Below are positions 8,083-17,198 of a stretch of DNA of 64,000 nt, one piece after another. A program made the position numbers and the translations under genes. This DNA is from Rariglobus sp041662485 (GTDB lineage Bacteria; Verrucomicrobiota; Verrucomicrobiia; Opitutales; Opitutaceae): the NCBI GenBank assembly GCA_041662485.1, contig JBAZSJ010000005.1:1-64000 (forward strand), written 5' to 3'. Positions within the stretch are counted from its first letter, which is position 1. Each line of letters starts with the position of its first letter. The notes under the pieces are model-generated. The model was given only the letters and a program-made list of their open reading frames with translations. It had not been told where the DNA came from and did no database searches.

Positions 8083-10338
8083 CTACCTCGCGCTCAGTTC
8101 CGCCGAGCGGCGCACCAGTTGGATGAACTCCGCTCGGTAGCCGCTTTCATCGTTGCCCATACCGTCCTCGGCCCAGCCGGCCACTTGGTCGAACGTCGCC
8201 GAGCCTTTGTGCGGCGAATCGCGCAGCAACATGCCCCACGCCGCCACCGCCGCCGCGAACCGGAACTCGCCATCCGCCTTGGCAAAACCAGCGCCCGTGT
8301 CGATCAGCGGGAACTCCAGCTTCTTGCTCACGTCGCCCTCCGTGGCCTTGTAACGGATTTTCACCGTGAGCAATTCAGGGGAATCCACGCTCGCCGGCTT
8401 CTGCGAACGGGCCTCCACCTGTTGATATTTCAACGCGTCCACCGTCGGCCGCGCCGCACCGTCGTCATTCAGACCGACAGGCACGATCTCGTAGAGGGCC
8501 GTCACCGTGTGTCCCGCCCCGACTTCGCCCGCGTCCACCGCGTCGTTGTTGAAATCCTCTTTTTTCAGCAGGCGATTTTCATAGCCAATCAGCCGATACG
8601 ACTGCACGCGCGCCGGGTTGAACTCGACCTGGATCTTCACGTCCTTGGCGATGGTCGCGAGCGTGCCCTCGGCCTGTTCGACAAAGACCTTCTCCGCCTC
8701 GCGGCGCGTGTCGATGTAACCGTAGGCGCCGTTGCCCTTGTCGGCGAGCGACTCGAGAGTGCTGTCCTTGAGGTTGCCCATGCCGAAGCCGAACACGCTC
8801 AGAAAAACCCGGCTCTTCGCCTTCGCCGTGATGAGGTTCACCAATACGCCGCGATCGGTCACGCCGACGTTGAAATCGCCGTCGGTGCAAAGGATCACGC
8901 GGTTGACGCCACCGGTGACGAAGTTGGCCTTGGCGATGTCGTAGGCGAGCTGGATGCCCATCGCGCCGTTGGTCGAGCCGGAGGCGTTCAAGTTGTCGAG
9001 CGCGGCCAGGATTTCGGCTTTCTGAAAAACCGGGGTCGAGGGCAGCGCAAGACCCGAACTCCCGGCGTAGGTCACGATGGCCACCTGATCATCGGCGCGC
9101 AGACGTTCGATCAGCAGGCGCAGCGATTCCTTCACCAGCGGAAGCTTGTTGGCCGAGTTCATCGAACCGGAGACATCGAGGAGAAAAACGAGATTGGCGG
9201 GCGGACGGGTGCCCGCGGTGAACTCGCGCCCCTTGAGCCCGATGCGCACAAGCCGGTGGGACGGTGCCCAGGGTGCCGAGGCGACATCGAGTTTCGCGGC
9301 GAACGGCACGTCGCCTTGCGGCGGCGTGTAGCGATACGGGAAGTAGTTTATGAGCTCCTCGACGCGCACGGCATCGCGCGGCGGCAGACGTCCGCCCGTG
9401 AGGAAGCGGCGGACGTTGCTGTAGCTGGCGGTGTCCACGTCGATGGAAAACGTCGAGAACGGCTCGGTCGTGGCGCTGCGGTAAACGTTGTCCTCGGGCA
9501 GCCTGTAGGCTTCGCCGGAGGTAAACATCGACGGTTCCAATCGAATCGGAGGCACCTCACGCCATTCCGGAGGAGCATTTCCGGCAATAACACGCGAACC
9601 TGAATCCGAAATGAAGAAAACTTCAGGCACCCTAGGCCCTTGGGTTACCTTGACGGTCACTGGCGAGGACAATGCTGCGGCACGGAGCCTTTCTCTGGTC
9701 GCGGCCCTGTCTTCATTCTGTTTGTTTTCGGCGAGCGAATCGAGCTCCGCCTTGCTCATCGCTCTTGAAACGGGAACCGGAGCCGAAGCAGCAACGGGGG
9801 CGTGCGTTGCATACCCATCGAGGTTCAACGCCTTGACATTGCCGGCACCAACTCCGGCTCCGAGCCCGAGCGATCCGTCGAATTTCACCATGTTGTCCTT
9901 GAACTCGGGCAAGGCGACTCCGTTCGCGACAGCCGGCTCGGCTGCGGCAATCACGGTGGCAGTTTGCATAGGTGTATCGCTTTCCTTGACCGGCTCCGCC
10001 CGCTTGGGCGTGGCATCTTCATGCCGCACCCACACCACCACCGCGAAACACGCGGCGGCCGCAGTCGCGAAGTAATGCAGCGGAAACGGAATCACCCATC
10101 CGCGACGCTTCTTCGGCGCAGGCTTGGTTACTTCTTCAGCGACCGCAGGCTCGTCGCCGAGCGCAGCCGTGAGCTGTCCTCCAAATGCGCGCAGCTCCGC
10201 CACGGCGGCCCGCAATTCGGGATCGGCCTGCACGGCGGCTTCGATGCGGGCGAGTTCGTCGCCCTCCAATTCGCCGAAGGCGTAGGCGGTGATACGGGGG
10301 TCGGCGGGAAAAATCGTTTCGTTAATATCGTGATTCAT
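8083..10338 (-). CDS. YfbK-like vWA protein with anti-sigma-like N-terminus
   Basis: This membrane protein has 751 residues. The first 65 or so form an acidic helical domain (AYAFGELEGDELARIEAAV) of the kind found in anti-sigma factors. A single transmembrane helix follows at about 85-105 (HYFATAAAACFAVVVWV), then a linker, then a von Willebrand A domain with an intact MIDAS start LLDVSGSMNSANK at about 385-397. The C-terminus has the YfbK extension, ending near AAWGMLLRDSPHKG. The start follows a GAGGAGA ribosome site and lies 12 bp after the stop of an ECF sigma gene. I infer that it restrains that sigma factor and that its outer vWA domain senses or binds a partner. Confidence 0.85.
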   Translation of the reverse strand: MNHDINETIFPADPRITAYAFGELEGDELARIEAAVQADPELRAAVAELRAFGGQLTAALGDEPAVAEEVTKPAPKKRRGWVIPFPLHYFATAAAACFAVVVWVRHEDATPKRAEPVKESDTPMQTATVIAAAEPAVANGVALPEFKDNMVKFDGSLGLGAGVGAGNVKALNLDGYATHAPVAASAPVPVSRAMSKAELDSLAENKQNEDRAATRERLRAAALSSPVTVKVTQGPRVPEVFFISDSGSRVIAGNAPPEWREVPPIRLEPSMFTSGEAYRLPEDNVYRSATTEPFSTFSIDVDTASYSNVRRFLTGGRLPPRDAVRVEELINYFPYRYTPPQGDVPFAAKLDVASAPWAPSHRLVRIGLKGREFTAGTRPPANLVFLLDVSGSMNSANKLPLVKESLRLLIERLRADDQVAIVTYAGSSGLALPSTPVFQKAEILAALDNLNASGSTNGAMGIQLAYDIAKANFVTGGVNRVILCTDGDFNVGVTDRGVLVNLITAKAKSRVFLSVFGFGMGNLKDSTLESLADKGNGAYGYIDTRREAEKVFVEQAEGTLATIAKDVKIQVEFNPARVQSYRLIGYENRLLKKEDFNNDAVDAGEVGAGHTVTALYEIVPVGLNDDGAARPTVDALKYQQVEARSQKPASVDSPELLTVKIRYKATEGDVSKKLEFPLIDTGAGFAKADGEFRFAAAVAAWGMLLRDSPHKGSATFDQVAGWAEDGMGNDESGYRAEFIQLVRRSAELSAR

Positions 10339-10350
10339 GGTGTGGTCTCC

Positions 10351-10878
10351 TCAGGGTTGTTGCGCGGCGAACTCGGCGCGCAGGCGTTGGACCGCGGTGT
10401 GGATAAGGAAGCCGACATTCGAAACCGAGTGCTCGGTGATGCGGCTGATTTCCTTGTAACTAAAACCGTTTTGAAACTTCAGGCGGATGACCTCCTGCTG
10501 GTTTTCGGGCAGGCATCCGATCAGGCGCAGAAGCGCCGCGTGCGTCTCGGAGGCTTCCAACGCACGTCCCGGCCGGGGCTCGGCGGCGGTCACGCGCTCA
10601 ACCTCTCCCTCGGCAAAGCGTTTCATGCGTCCCTCCTTGCGCAGCACGTCGAGCGCGCGGTGGCGGCAGACGGTGAACAACCACTCGGCCAAGTGTCCCT
10701 CAACCTCGGCGCACGGCCGGGCCATGAGCTTGACGAACGTGTCCTGCACGACGTCGCGCGCCCGGTCGGCGTCGCCGCCGAGCAGACGGGTGGCGTAGCG
10801 TTGCAACGACGCCTGATGCGCCGCGACGGCTGACGGGACAAACTCTGCTGCGTTTTCATGGGCGGCCTCCGGATTCAT
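10351..10878 (-). CDS. ECF-family RNA polymerase sigma factor
   Basis: About 175 residues when started at the ATG at 10878 (MNPEAAHENAAE). Region 2 is visible as DRARDVVQDTFVKLMARP and AEWLFTVCRHRALDVLR. Region 4 is visible as LPENQQEVIRLKFQNGFSYK followed by EISRITEHSVSNVGFLIHTA, the helix-turn-helix that reads the -35 element. The longer reading to 10968 would overlap the RDD gene and lacks conserved residues. It is followed immediately by the vWA/anti-sigma-like protein, a normal sigma/anti-sigma order. The target genes are not visible. Confidence 0.9.
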   Translation of the reverse strand: MNPEAAHENAAEFVPSAVAAHQASLQRYATRLLGGDADRARDVVQDTFVKLMARPCAEVEGHLAEWLFTVCRHRALDVLRKEGRMKRFAEGEVERVTAAEPRPGRALEASETHAALLRLIGCLPENQQEVIRLKFQNGFSYKEISRITEHSVSNVGFLIHTAVQRLRAEFAAQQP

Positions 10879-10934
10879 GGGTGGGTCTTCTCCGGATGAC
10901 GCGCCAACGCGCGGGTTATTAGAAAAAATCCGCT

Positions 10935-11690
10935 CTACCTCGGCGGCCTCACCACGCGCGTGTCGCACACGTAGTCGTGCACGCCGCGTTTTTCGTCGTC
11001 AAACGCCACCACCAGATAACTCAGACCGAGGGTGAACATATTCAGAGCCAGCGCGAAATAGCGTCCGATAATCCGGCCGATGGAAAGCGGCGAACCGTCC
11101 GCGCGGCGGACCACCAACCCCATGGCGAGCTTGCCGGGCGTCGCGGAATATTTGCGCAGAAAAAAGCAGTCGTAAGCCACCCCGAGGATCAGACTGATGC
11201 CGATGGCCACGCCAACAAAGCCCAGCATCTCCATCGCCTGCTCCGGCGTGGGCTGACGCCCCTTCAGTTTTTCCAACATCGCCATCGTATCGCGAAAAAA
11301 CAGCACCCCGACCACGCCGATGAACATCTGCCCGCCAACCCACAGGATAAAGGTGTCTATCAACCGCGCCGCCACCCGCAGCCAGAATCCGCCGTAAACA
11401 ATCGGCCCCGAATGCGTCACCCGCACCGCCGGCCCGTCAACCGGCCCGCCGACGCCCGCACCTGCCAATTCACCAAGCAATTCACCCGGCAGCGGCGGAA
11501 CCTCCGGCTCCAGGATCACGACCGCGGCGGGATCGGCCGCCAGCACCTCGGCCAGCGATTGCCAGCCGGCCATGGGCTTGCGCCACACGAGCGAGTCGCG
11601 GGTGATCGTGCCAACCTGCACCAACCGCTCGAACTCGGCCTGGTTGACCGGCCCCTTACGCTCCCCGTTGATCGCATAATACCATTGCAT
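10935..11690 (-). CDS. RDD-family membrane protein with N-terminal GYF_2 domain
   Basis: About 251 residues. The N-terminus MQWYYAINGERKGPVNQAEF is a GYF_2 domain, a small module thought to bind proline-rich peptides, and it ends near VWRKPMAGWQSLAEVL. Three or four hydrophobic segments of an RDD domain follow from about residue 110, beginning with the R-x-x-D pattern WLRVAARLIDTFILWVGGQM and including SATPGKLAMGLVVRRADG. The family is thought to move ions or small molecules. I start at 11690 because the GYF motif begins there. It lies just upstream of the sigma factor on the same strand and may share its transcript. Confidence 0.85.
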   Translation of the reverse strand: MQWYYAINGERKGPVNQAEFERLVQVGTITRDSLVWRKPMAGWQSLAEVLAADPAAVVILEPEVPPLPGELLGELAGAGVGGPVDGPAVRVTHSGPIVYGGFWLRVAARLIDTFILWVGGQMFIGVVGVLFFRDTMAMLEKLKGRQPTPEQAMEMLGFVGVAIGISLILGVAYDCFFLRKYSATPGKLAMGLVVRRADGSPLSIGRIIGRYFALALNMFTLGLSYLVVAFDDEKRGVHDYVCDTRVVRPPR

Positions 11691-11795
11691 ACGTGAGTCG
11701 TGTTCAACCGCCCCGCCCGCCGCTGGCAACGAAATAGCATCCGCCGCCAACCGGCCTTGCCCCGCGCCCGCCCGCCAGCTTGGCTCGCCGCCATC

Positions 11796-13529
11796 ATGCT
11801 TCGCCGCCTTTTGATATCAATCACTCCACGGTTTTTGACTTTAGGTAGGGCGGGACCGCTGGGCCCGCCGAAACGCGAACCGGACGGCCCAGCGGTCCGT
11901 CCCTACCTTCCCAAACCGTATTCGGCACTTGGCGTTACCTCTGTCTTTACCGCCCTGCTGCTCCTCGCCGGCTGCCACAAACGCGAGACGCCCGCCGAGG
12001 CCGGCGTGCGCACCCGCACCCTTCTCCTCGGCAACGGCGCCGAGCCCCGCGACCTCGATCCGCACGTGGACGTCGCCTACACCGACTACAACATCCTCGT
12101 CGCCCTGTTCGAGGGCCTCACCGTGATCGACGAGACCACCTCGAAGCCGCTCCCCGGCATGGCCGAGCGCTGGGACATCTCGGCCGACGGCCTTGTTTAC
12201 ACCTTCCACCTGCGCGCCGACGCCTCGTGGTCCGACGGCACTCCGCTCACCGCGCAGGATTTCGCGTTCTCTTTCGAGCGCATCCTCGCGCCGCAATTCG
12301 CCGCGGAATACGCCAACATGCTCTTCGCCCTCAAAAACGCCGAGGCCTACAACGCGGGCAAGCTCGCCGACTTCGCCCAGGTCGGCGTGAAGGCCCTCGA
12401 TGCGCGCACCCTGCAACTCACGTTGGAGCGCCCCTGCTCCTATCTCCTTTCGCTCGCCGCCCACCAGACGTGGATGCCCGTCCCGCAGGCCGTGATCCTG
12501 AAATTCGGCAAGGCCCACGAGCGCGGCACCCGCTGGACCCGCCCCGAAAACTTCGTCTGCAACGGCCCCTTCACCCTCGAGGAGTGGTCGCCCGACCAAC
12601 GTCTCGTCGTTAAGAAAAACCCGCGCCACCACGACGCCGCGGGCAACCGGATCGAACGCGTGATCTTCTACCCCGTCGCCGATCTCACGGTGGACGAAAA
12701 CAACTTCCGCTCCGGCCAGGTCCACATCACCTACGACGTGCTGCCCGACCGCCTCGACGCGTGGCGCCGCGAAGCTCCCGGCGAACTCCGCGTGGACGCG
12801 TTTCTCGAAACGTTTTTCCTGCGCTTCAACGTCACCCGCGCCCCCTTCACCGACAAACGCGTGCGTCAGGCCCTCGCCCGCGCCATTGATCGCGAGGCGC
12901 TCGCCCGCTCCGTCATGCGCGGCAGCCGCCTGCCCGCCACCAGCCTCGTCCCGCCGGACACCGCCGGCTACACCTCGACCGCGCACACGCCCACCGACTT
13001 TGACGCCGCCCGCCGTCTCCTGGCCGAGGCCGGCTATCCGGGCGGTAAAAGCTTCCCCAGGGTCGAAGTCAAAATGAACGCCGATGCCGTCAACACGAAG
13101 ATCTTCGAGGCCATCCAGCAGATGTGGCGCAAGGAACTCGGCATCGACGTCGCCCTCACCACCGAGGAATCCCGCGTTTATATCGACAGCATGCAGTCGC
13201 TGTCCTTCGACATGCTCCGCTCCCGCTGGGTCGGCGACTACAACGACCCCACCACGTTCACCGACCTCTTCACCTCCGCCAGCGGCAACAACAACACCGG
13301 CTGGAAAAACCCCGCCTACGACCAGCTCGTCGCCGACGCCGCCAACGAACAGGACACCTCCCGCCGCTTCGCCCTCCTCCAAAAGGCCGAGGCCCTGCTG
13401 CTCGACGACGCCCCCATCGCGCCGATTTTTTACGGCGCGCGCACCTATTTGATCCGCCCCGAAGTGAAGGGTTGGACGCCCGCCCTGCTCGGTGTTCACC
13501 GCTACCAAACCATTCACCTCGAACCTTAA
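11796..13529 (+). CDS. Oligopeptide-binding lipoprotein (SBP_bac_5, OppA-like)
   Basis: This is the periplasmic solute-binding component for peptides or similar ligands. A lipobox (FTALLLLAGC) is followed by the family blocks NGAEPRDLDPHVDVAYTDYN, LPGMAERWDISADGLVYTF and RADASWSDGTPLTAQDFAFS, and it ends in the usual C-terminal lobe (APIFYGARTYLIRP). No permease or ATPase genes accompany it. The N-terminus is odd: between the nearest ATG (11796) and the lipobox lies the translated palindromic repeat at 11844-11907, giving an n-region of over 50 residues. No ATG, GTG or TTG occurs between the repeat and the signal helix, so the original start may have been displaced. Confidence 0.85.
   Translation: MLRRLLISITPRFLTLGRAGPLGPPKREPDGPAVRPYLPKPYSALGVTSVFTALLLLAGCHKRETPAEAGVRTRTLLLGNGAEPRDLDPHVDVAYTDYNILVALFEGLTVIDETTSKPLPGMAERWDISADGLVYTFHLRADASWSDGTPLTAQDFAFSFERILAPQFAAEYANMLFALKNAEAYNAGKLADFAQVGVKALDARTLQLTLERPCSYLLSLAAHQTWMPVPQAVILKFGKAHERGTRWTRPENFVCNGPFTLEEWSPDQRLVVKKNPRHHDAAGNRIERVIFYPVADLTVDENNFRSGQVHITYDVLPDRLDAWRREAPGELRVDAFLETFFLRFNVTRAPFTDKRVRQALARAIDREALARSVMRGSRLPATSLVPPDTAGYTSTAHTPTDFDAARRLLAEAGYPGGKSFPRVEVKMNADAVNTKIFEAIQQMWRKELGIDVALTTEESRVYIDSMQSLSFDMLRSRWVGDYNDPTTFTDLFTSASGNNNTGWKNPAYDQLVADAANEQDTSRRFALLQKAEALLLDDAPIAPIFYGARTYLIRPEVKGWTPALLGVHRYQTIHLEP
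11844..11907. repeat. Palindromic repeat family A inside a coding leader
   Basis: The arms are 'ggtagggcgggaccgctggg' and its near reverse complement, ending 'cccagcggtccgtccctacc', with a short loop between. The same element recurs at 17199-17289. Here it lies within the open frame just upstream of the signal helix of the peptide-binding lipoprotein. Confidence 0.85.
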
Positions 13530-13624
13530 GCCAAATTTCACCTTCTATGAATCAAACTCACACCTTGGCACACAATCTGCGACTTGCCTTGTGCTGCGCC
13601 GGACGGCCGCGTAAGCCTTTCTGC

Positions 13625-14125
13625 ATGCGTCCCATCGCCTTAATCCTGTTTTCCCTAACCCTCGGTGTCACCGCCTCTTTCGCCGCCGATCTTAACGCCC
13701 TTAAGATCGTGCGTATCATGCCCGATTATCATCCGGCCGATGATTTCGTGCGTATCTCGGAGTATTTCAACGGCAAGGAAAACACCGGCGGCGCCATCGT
13801 CGTCCGCACCCAGCCCGCCCACCGCGAAGGCTACTACTTCCTCGTTCGCGTCAAAACCACCTCGCCCATCGAGGTCGCCTGGATCGAGACGCAGGTCATC
13901 ACGCCCACCTCGCCCGAACCGCGCACCGACAGCTTCGCCGTTTCCCTGCCCGCCGCCGGCAGCCATGTGATCAAATTCGGCCTCACCGGCACCGACTGGC
14001 CCTCGCCCACCGCCGTGCCCGTCGCCTGGAAGCTCCGCATGCTCGCCGCCGACGGCAAGGAACTCGCCACCGAACAAAGTTTCCTCTGGTCCAAACCTCC
14101 CGGTCCCGCCGTCGCGGCGAAATAA
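13625..14125 (+). CDS. Secreted hypothetical protein
   Basis: About 166 residues starting at the ATG at 13625, which gives a clean signal peptide (MRPIALILFSLTLGVTASFA). An in-frame ATG at 13547 is possible but would add 26 residues of no obvious function. The mature part looks like a single beta-sandwich (YYFLVRVKTTSPIEVAWIET; SHVIKFGLTGTDWP). I do not recognise a family. It lies 18 bp before the ATP-grasp gene and after the peptide-binding lipoprotein, all on the plus strand, so it may be co-transcribed with either. Confidence 0.7.
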   Translation: MRPIALILFSLTLGVTASFAADLNALKIVRIMPDYHPADDFVRISEYFNGKENTGGAIVVRTQPAHREGYYFLVRVKTTSPIEVAWIETQVITPTSPEPRTDSFAVSLPAAGSHVIKFGLTGTDWPSPTAVPVAWKLRMLAADGKELATEQSFLWSKPPGPAVAAK

Positions 14126-14143
14126 CCGCCCGACTCCCCTCTC

Positions 14144-15634
14144 ATGCCCGATCTATTCGCGAACTACGAACACGGCCGCTTTTATGACGAGATGTTTTCC
14201 GCCCCCGGAAAACCCCGTCCCCACTACCGCCGTCTTTATGAGCGATTCGGGCGCATGGAAAACATGGGCGACCTGCTGGAACGCCAGCGCATCGCCGACC
14301 AGACGTTTATCGACCGCGGCGTGACGTTCACCGTCTACTCCGACAACGCCGGCACGGAGAAGATTTTCCCCTTTGACCTGATCCCGCGCATCATCCCCTC
14401 GCACGAGTGGAGCAAGCTCGAGGCCGGCCTCACCCAGCGCATGCAGGCGCTCAACATGTTCCTGCAGGACATCTACGGCGATCAACGCATCCTCAACGAA
14501 GGCGTCGTCCCCCGCGAGATGGTCGAGACCTCCAAGGACTTCCGCCCCGAGATGCTCGGCAGCAAGGTCGCCCGCGGCCTCCACGTCCACATCAACGGCA
14601 CCGACCTCATCCGCGACGAGGAAGGCCACTACCGCGTCCTTGAGGACAATCTCCGCACCCCCTCCGGCGTCAGCTACATGCTGGAAAACCGCCAGGTCAT
14701 GAAGCGCGTGTTCCCCAATCTGGTTCGCGACTACCGCGTGCGCCCGATCGAGAACTACACCCACGACCTGCTCAACCTCCTCCTCTACCTCGCCCCCGAG
14801 CACGTTTCCGATCCCACCGTCGTCCTGCTCACGCCCGGCGTCTACAACTCCGCCTATTTTGAGCACAGCTTCCTCGCCCGCCAGATGGGAATCGAGATCG
14901 TCCAGGGCGACGACCTCGTCGTCGAAAACGACAAGGTCTACATGCGCCGCACCGACGGCCTCTCCCCCGTCCACGTTATATATCGCCGCATCGACGACAG
15001 CTTCCTTGATCCCACCGTCTTCCGCAAAGACTCGCTCCTCGGCGTCCCCGGCCTCTTCAACGCCTACAAAAAAGGCAACGTCGCCCTCTGCAACCCCATC
15101 GGCAGCGGCGTGGCCGACGACAAGGCCCTCTACTACTACGTTCCGAAGATCATCAAGTTCTACCTCGGCCAGGAATCGCTCCTGACGAACATCGACACCT
15201 ACCTCTCCGGCAACGCCACCGACCTCAAATACATCCTCGAAAACCTCCCCAAGCTCGTCGTCAAAAGCGTCAACGAAGCCGGCGGTTACGGCATGCTGGT
15301 CGGCCCGCACTCGACGCAGGCGCAGATCGAGGAGTTCCGCGCCAAGATCATCGGCAACCCGCGCAACTTTATCGCCCAGCCCACCATCGGCCTCTCCCGC
15401 GCCCCCAGCGTGTGCGACAACGCCACCATCGAAGGCCGCCACATCGATCTGCGTCCTTACATCCTCAACGGCGAGACCATCAAGATCGCCCCCGGAGGCC
15501 TCACCCGCGTCGCCCTCCGCAAAGGCTCCCTCGTCGTCAACTCGTCGCAAGGCGGCGGCTCGAAGGACACCTGGGTCCTCAACGACGACATCACCAATCC
15601 GACGATGCAGGTTCAGGAACAAATCATCGTGTGA
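14144..15634 (+). CDS. Circularly permuted ATP-grasp type 2 protein
   Basis: This 496-residue cytoplasmic protein has the hallmarks of the DUF404/DUF407 family: NMGDLLERQRIADQTFIDRG and FPFDLIPRIIPSHEWSKLE near the start, then GLHVHINGTDLIRDEEGHYR with VLEDNLRTPSGVSYMLENR. The C-terminal block PTIGLSRAPSVC follows, then HIDLRPYILNG. These proteins carry a permuted ATP-grasp domain and are predicted to form amide or peptide bonds. They nearly always neighbour an alpha-E protein, found here at 16162. The two are separated by an inserted four-helix-bundle gene. No transglutaminase-like third partner is present. Confidence 0.92.
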   Translation: MPDLFANYEHGRFYDEMFSAPGKPRPHYRRLYERFGRMENMGDLLERQRIADQTFIDRGVTFTVYSDNAGTEKIFPFDLIPRIIPSHEWSKLEAGLTQRMQALNMFLQDIYGDQRILNEGVVPREMVETSKDFRPEMLGSKVARGLHVHINGTDLIRDEEGHYRVLEDNLRTPSGVSYMLENRQVMKRVFPNLVRDYRVRPIENYTHDLLNLLLYLAPEHVSDPTVVLLTPGVYNSAYFEHSFLARQMGIEIVQGDDLVVENDKVYMRRTDGLSPVHVIYRRIDDSFLDPTVFRKDSLLGVPGLFNAYKKGNVALCNPIGSGVADDKALYYYVPKIIKFYLGQESLLTNIDTYLSGNATDLKYILENLPKLVVKSVNEAGGYGMLVGPHSTQAQIEEFRAKIIGNPRNFIAQPTIGLSRAPSVCDNATIEGRHIDLRPYILNGETIKIAPGGLTRVALRKGSLVVNSSQGGGSKDTWVLNDDITNPTMQVQEQIIV

Positions 15635-15655
15635 GCGCGCCGCGCGCCCGCACGA

Positions 15656-15690
15656 AATGACCAATGCCCAATGTTCAATGACCAATGAGC
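15656..15690. repeat. Left arm of inverted repeat around four-helix gene
   Basis: Four spaced copies of CAATG (as in 'aatgaccaatgcccaatg') form a 35-bp arm that is the reverse complement of 16118-16152 with four mismatches. The start codon of the enclosed gene (15685) lies inside this arm. Confidence 0.88.
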
Positions 15691-16086
15691 AAGCAGCCCA
15701 CGATTCCCGCTCCTGTATTTGATCTCGAAGAACGCACGGCAGTCTTCGGCGAAAACGTCATCGAATTTTGCCTCGCGCTTGCGCTCACCCCGATCACCTC
15801 GCCGTTTGTCACTCAATTTGCAAAGTCGGCCACCAGCATGGGCGCGAACTACGGCGAGGCGGACGAAGCCGAGTCCAAGTTGGATTTTCGCCACAAAATC
15901 GCCATCTGCCGCAAAGAATCGAAGGAAACCAAACACTGGTGCCGGATGATGGCCAAGGCGTGCCCGACCCAAGCCAAACCCCTGCGCATGCATTGGAAAG
16001 AAGCTCACGAACTTCACCTCATTTTCTGCAAGATCATCCGCACCACCGACGCCAACCTCCGCCGCGAGCGCGCCGCCAAAAAATGA
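15685..16086 (+). CDS. Four-helix-bundle protein (23S IVP/Avd-like)
   Basis: This 133-residue helical protein has the features of the four-helix-bundle family, which includes the proteins encoded in 23S rRNA intervening sequences and the Avd protein of diversity-generating retroelements. The core block is TSMGANYGEADEAESKLDF with the conserved NY-x-E pattern, followed by KIAICRKESKETKHWCRMM. It is basic and may bind nucleic acid. It sits between the ATP-grasp and alpha-E genes. Both flanks carry matching inverted CCAATG arrays, and its own start codon is part of one of them. I know of no function in this context. Confidence 0.88.
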   Translation: MSKQPTIPAPVFDLEERTAVFGENVIEFCLALALTPITSPFVTQFAKSATSMGANYGEADEAESKLDFRHKIAICRKESKETKHWCRMMAKACPTQAKPLRMHWKEAHELHLIFCKIIRTTDANLRRERAAKK

Positions 16087-16117
16087 TCCGCCCTCCCTCA
16101 ACCCGCCACACCTCAGC

Positions 16118-16153
16118 GCCCATTGGTCATTGGCCATTGGTCATTGGTCATTC
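16118..16153. repeat. Right arm of inverted repeat around four-helix gene
   Basis: An array of ATTGG units ('cattggtcattggccattgg' and continuing) mirrors the left arm at 15656-15690. It ends 8 bp before the ATG of the alpha-E gene. Confidence 0.88.
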
Positions 16154-16161
16154 TATTTCCC

Positions 16162-17154
16162 ATGCTCTCCCGCGTCGCTAATCTCGTCTACTGGATGGCC
16201 CGCTACCTCGAGCGCGCCGAAAACACCGCCCGCATCGTCGATGTGAACGCCCAGCTCGTCATCGACCTCCAATCCCGCCTGGCCGCCGACGATCCCAAGT
16301 CCTGGGAACCCCTCGTCTACGTCACCGGGGACAACGAAAAATTCTTCGAGCTCCACGGCAAGGACGTCCCCGTCACCGAACGCGCCGTCATCGAGTTCAT
16401 GCTCTTCGACCGCCGCAACCCCAGCTCGCTCATCTCCTGCGTCGCCTTCGCCCGCGAAAACGCCCGCTGCATCCGCGACCAGCTCTCCAGCGAGGTCTGG
16501 GAGACGCTCAACACCTTTTACCTGAAGCTCAAAAGCGACGACTACACCCGCTACGCCCAGATCGGCTCGATCGAATACCTCAGCCGCATCAAGACCCAGA
16601 TCCAGCTCTTCTACGGCGTGGCCGACTCCATGGTCCCGCGCACCGACCTCTGGTGGTTTTTCCAACTGGGCCGCTACCTCGAACGCGCCGACAACACCTC
16701 GCGCATCCTCGACGTGAAGTATTACATGCTCCTGCCCGACATCCACGCCGTCGGCTCCGCCCTCGACATGATCCAGTGGGCCTCCGTGCTCCGCTCCTGC
16801 TCCGGCTTCGAGGCCTTCCGCCGCAGCCGGCGCGGACAGCTCAACCTGGACCGCGTCGTCGATTATCTCCTCCGCGACGACGAGTTCCCACGCAGCATTC
16901 TCTTCTCGGTCAATTCGGTGGGCAAAGCCCTGCGGCGGATCTCCGCCGATTCCCCTCACCTCAAAGGCAACGCCGCCTGCGTCCTCGTCGCCGAACTGGC
17001 CGCCGAACTGGAGATGATCGACATCCCCTCCGTCATCGCCGACGGCCTCCACGAGTTTCTCGACGACGTGCAGAACAAAATCTCGGACATCCACCAGGCC
17101 GTGCAGGTCACCTTCGTCGAGTATCCCACCACCGGGGCCAAAGTGCTGGCGTGA
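16162..17154 (+). CDS. Alpha-E domain protein (DUF403)
   Basis: About 330 residues, mostly helical. It opens with the diagnostic block MLSRVANLVYWMARYLERAE, in which the repeated RYLER motif names the family, and a second copy occurs as FFQLGRYLERADNTSRILDV. It is the usual partner of the circularly permuted ATP-grasp protein in a predicted peptide- or amide-forming system. I start at 16162; the longer frame from 16123 would translate the flanking repeat (VIGHWSLVI). The mid-operon insertion upstream may affect its translation. Confidence 0.92.
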   Translation: MLSRVANLVYWMARYLERAENTARIVDVNAQLVIDLQSRLAADDPKSWEPLVYVTGDNEKFFELHGKDVPVTERAVIEFMLFDRRNPSSLISCVAFARENARCIRDQLSSEVWETLNTFYLKLKSDDYTRYAQIGSIEYLSRIKTQIQLFYGVADSMVPRTDLWWFFQLGRYLERADNTSRILDVKYYMLLPDIHAVGSALDMIQWASVLRSCSGFEAFRRSRRGQLNLDRVVDYLLRDDEFPRSILFSVNSVGKALRRISADSPHLKGNAACVLVAELAAELEMIDIPSVIADGLHEFLDDVQNKISDIHQAVQVTFVEYPTTGAKVLA

Positions 17155-17198
17155 CCGGATGGGTGTGACAGGGGATGTCAGGGTGGCCGGATCGGAAA

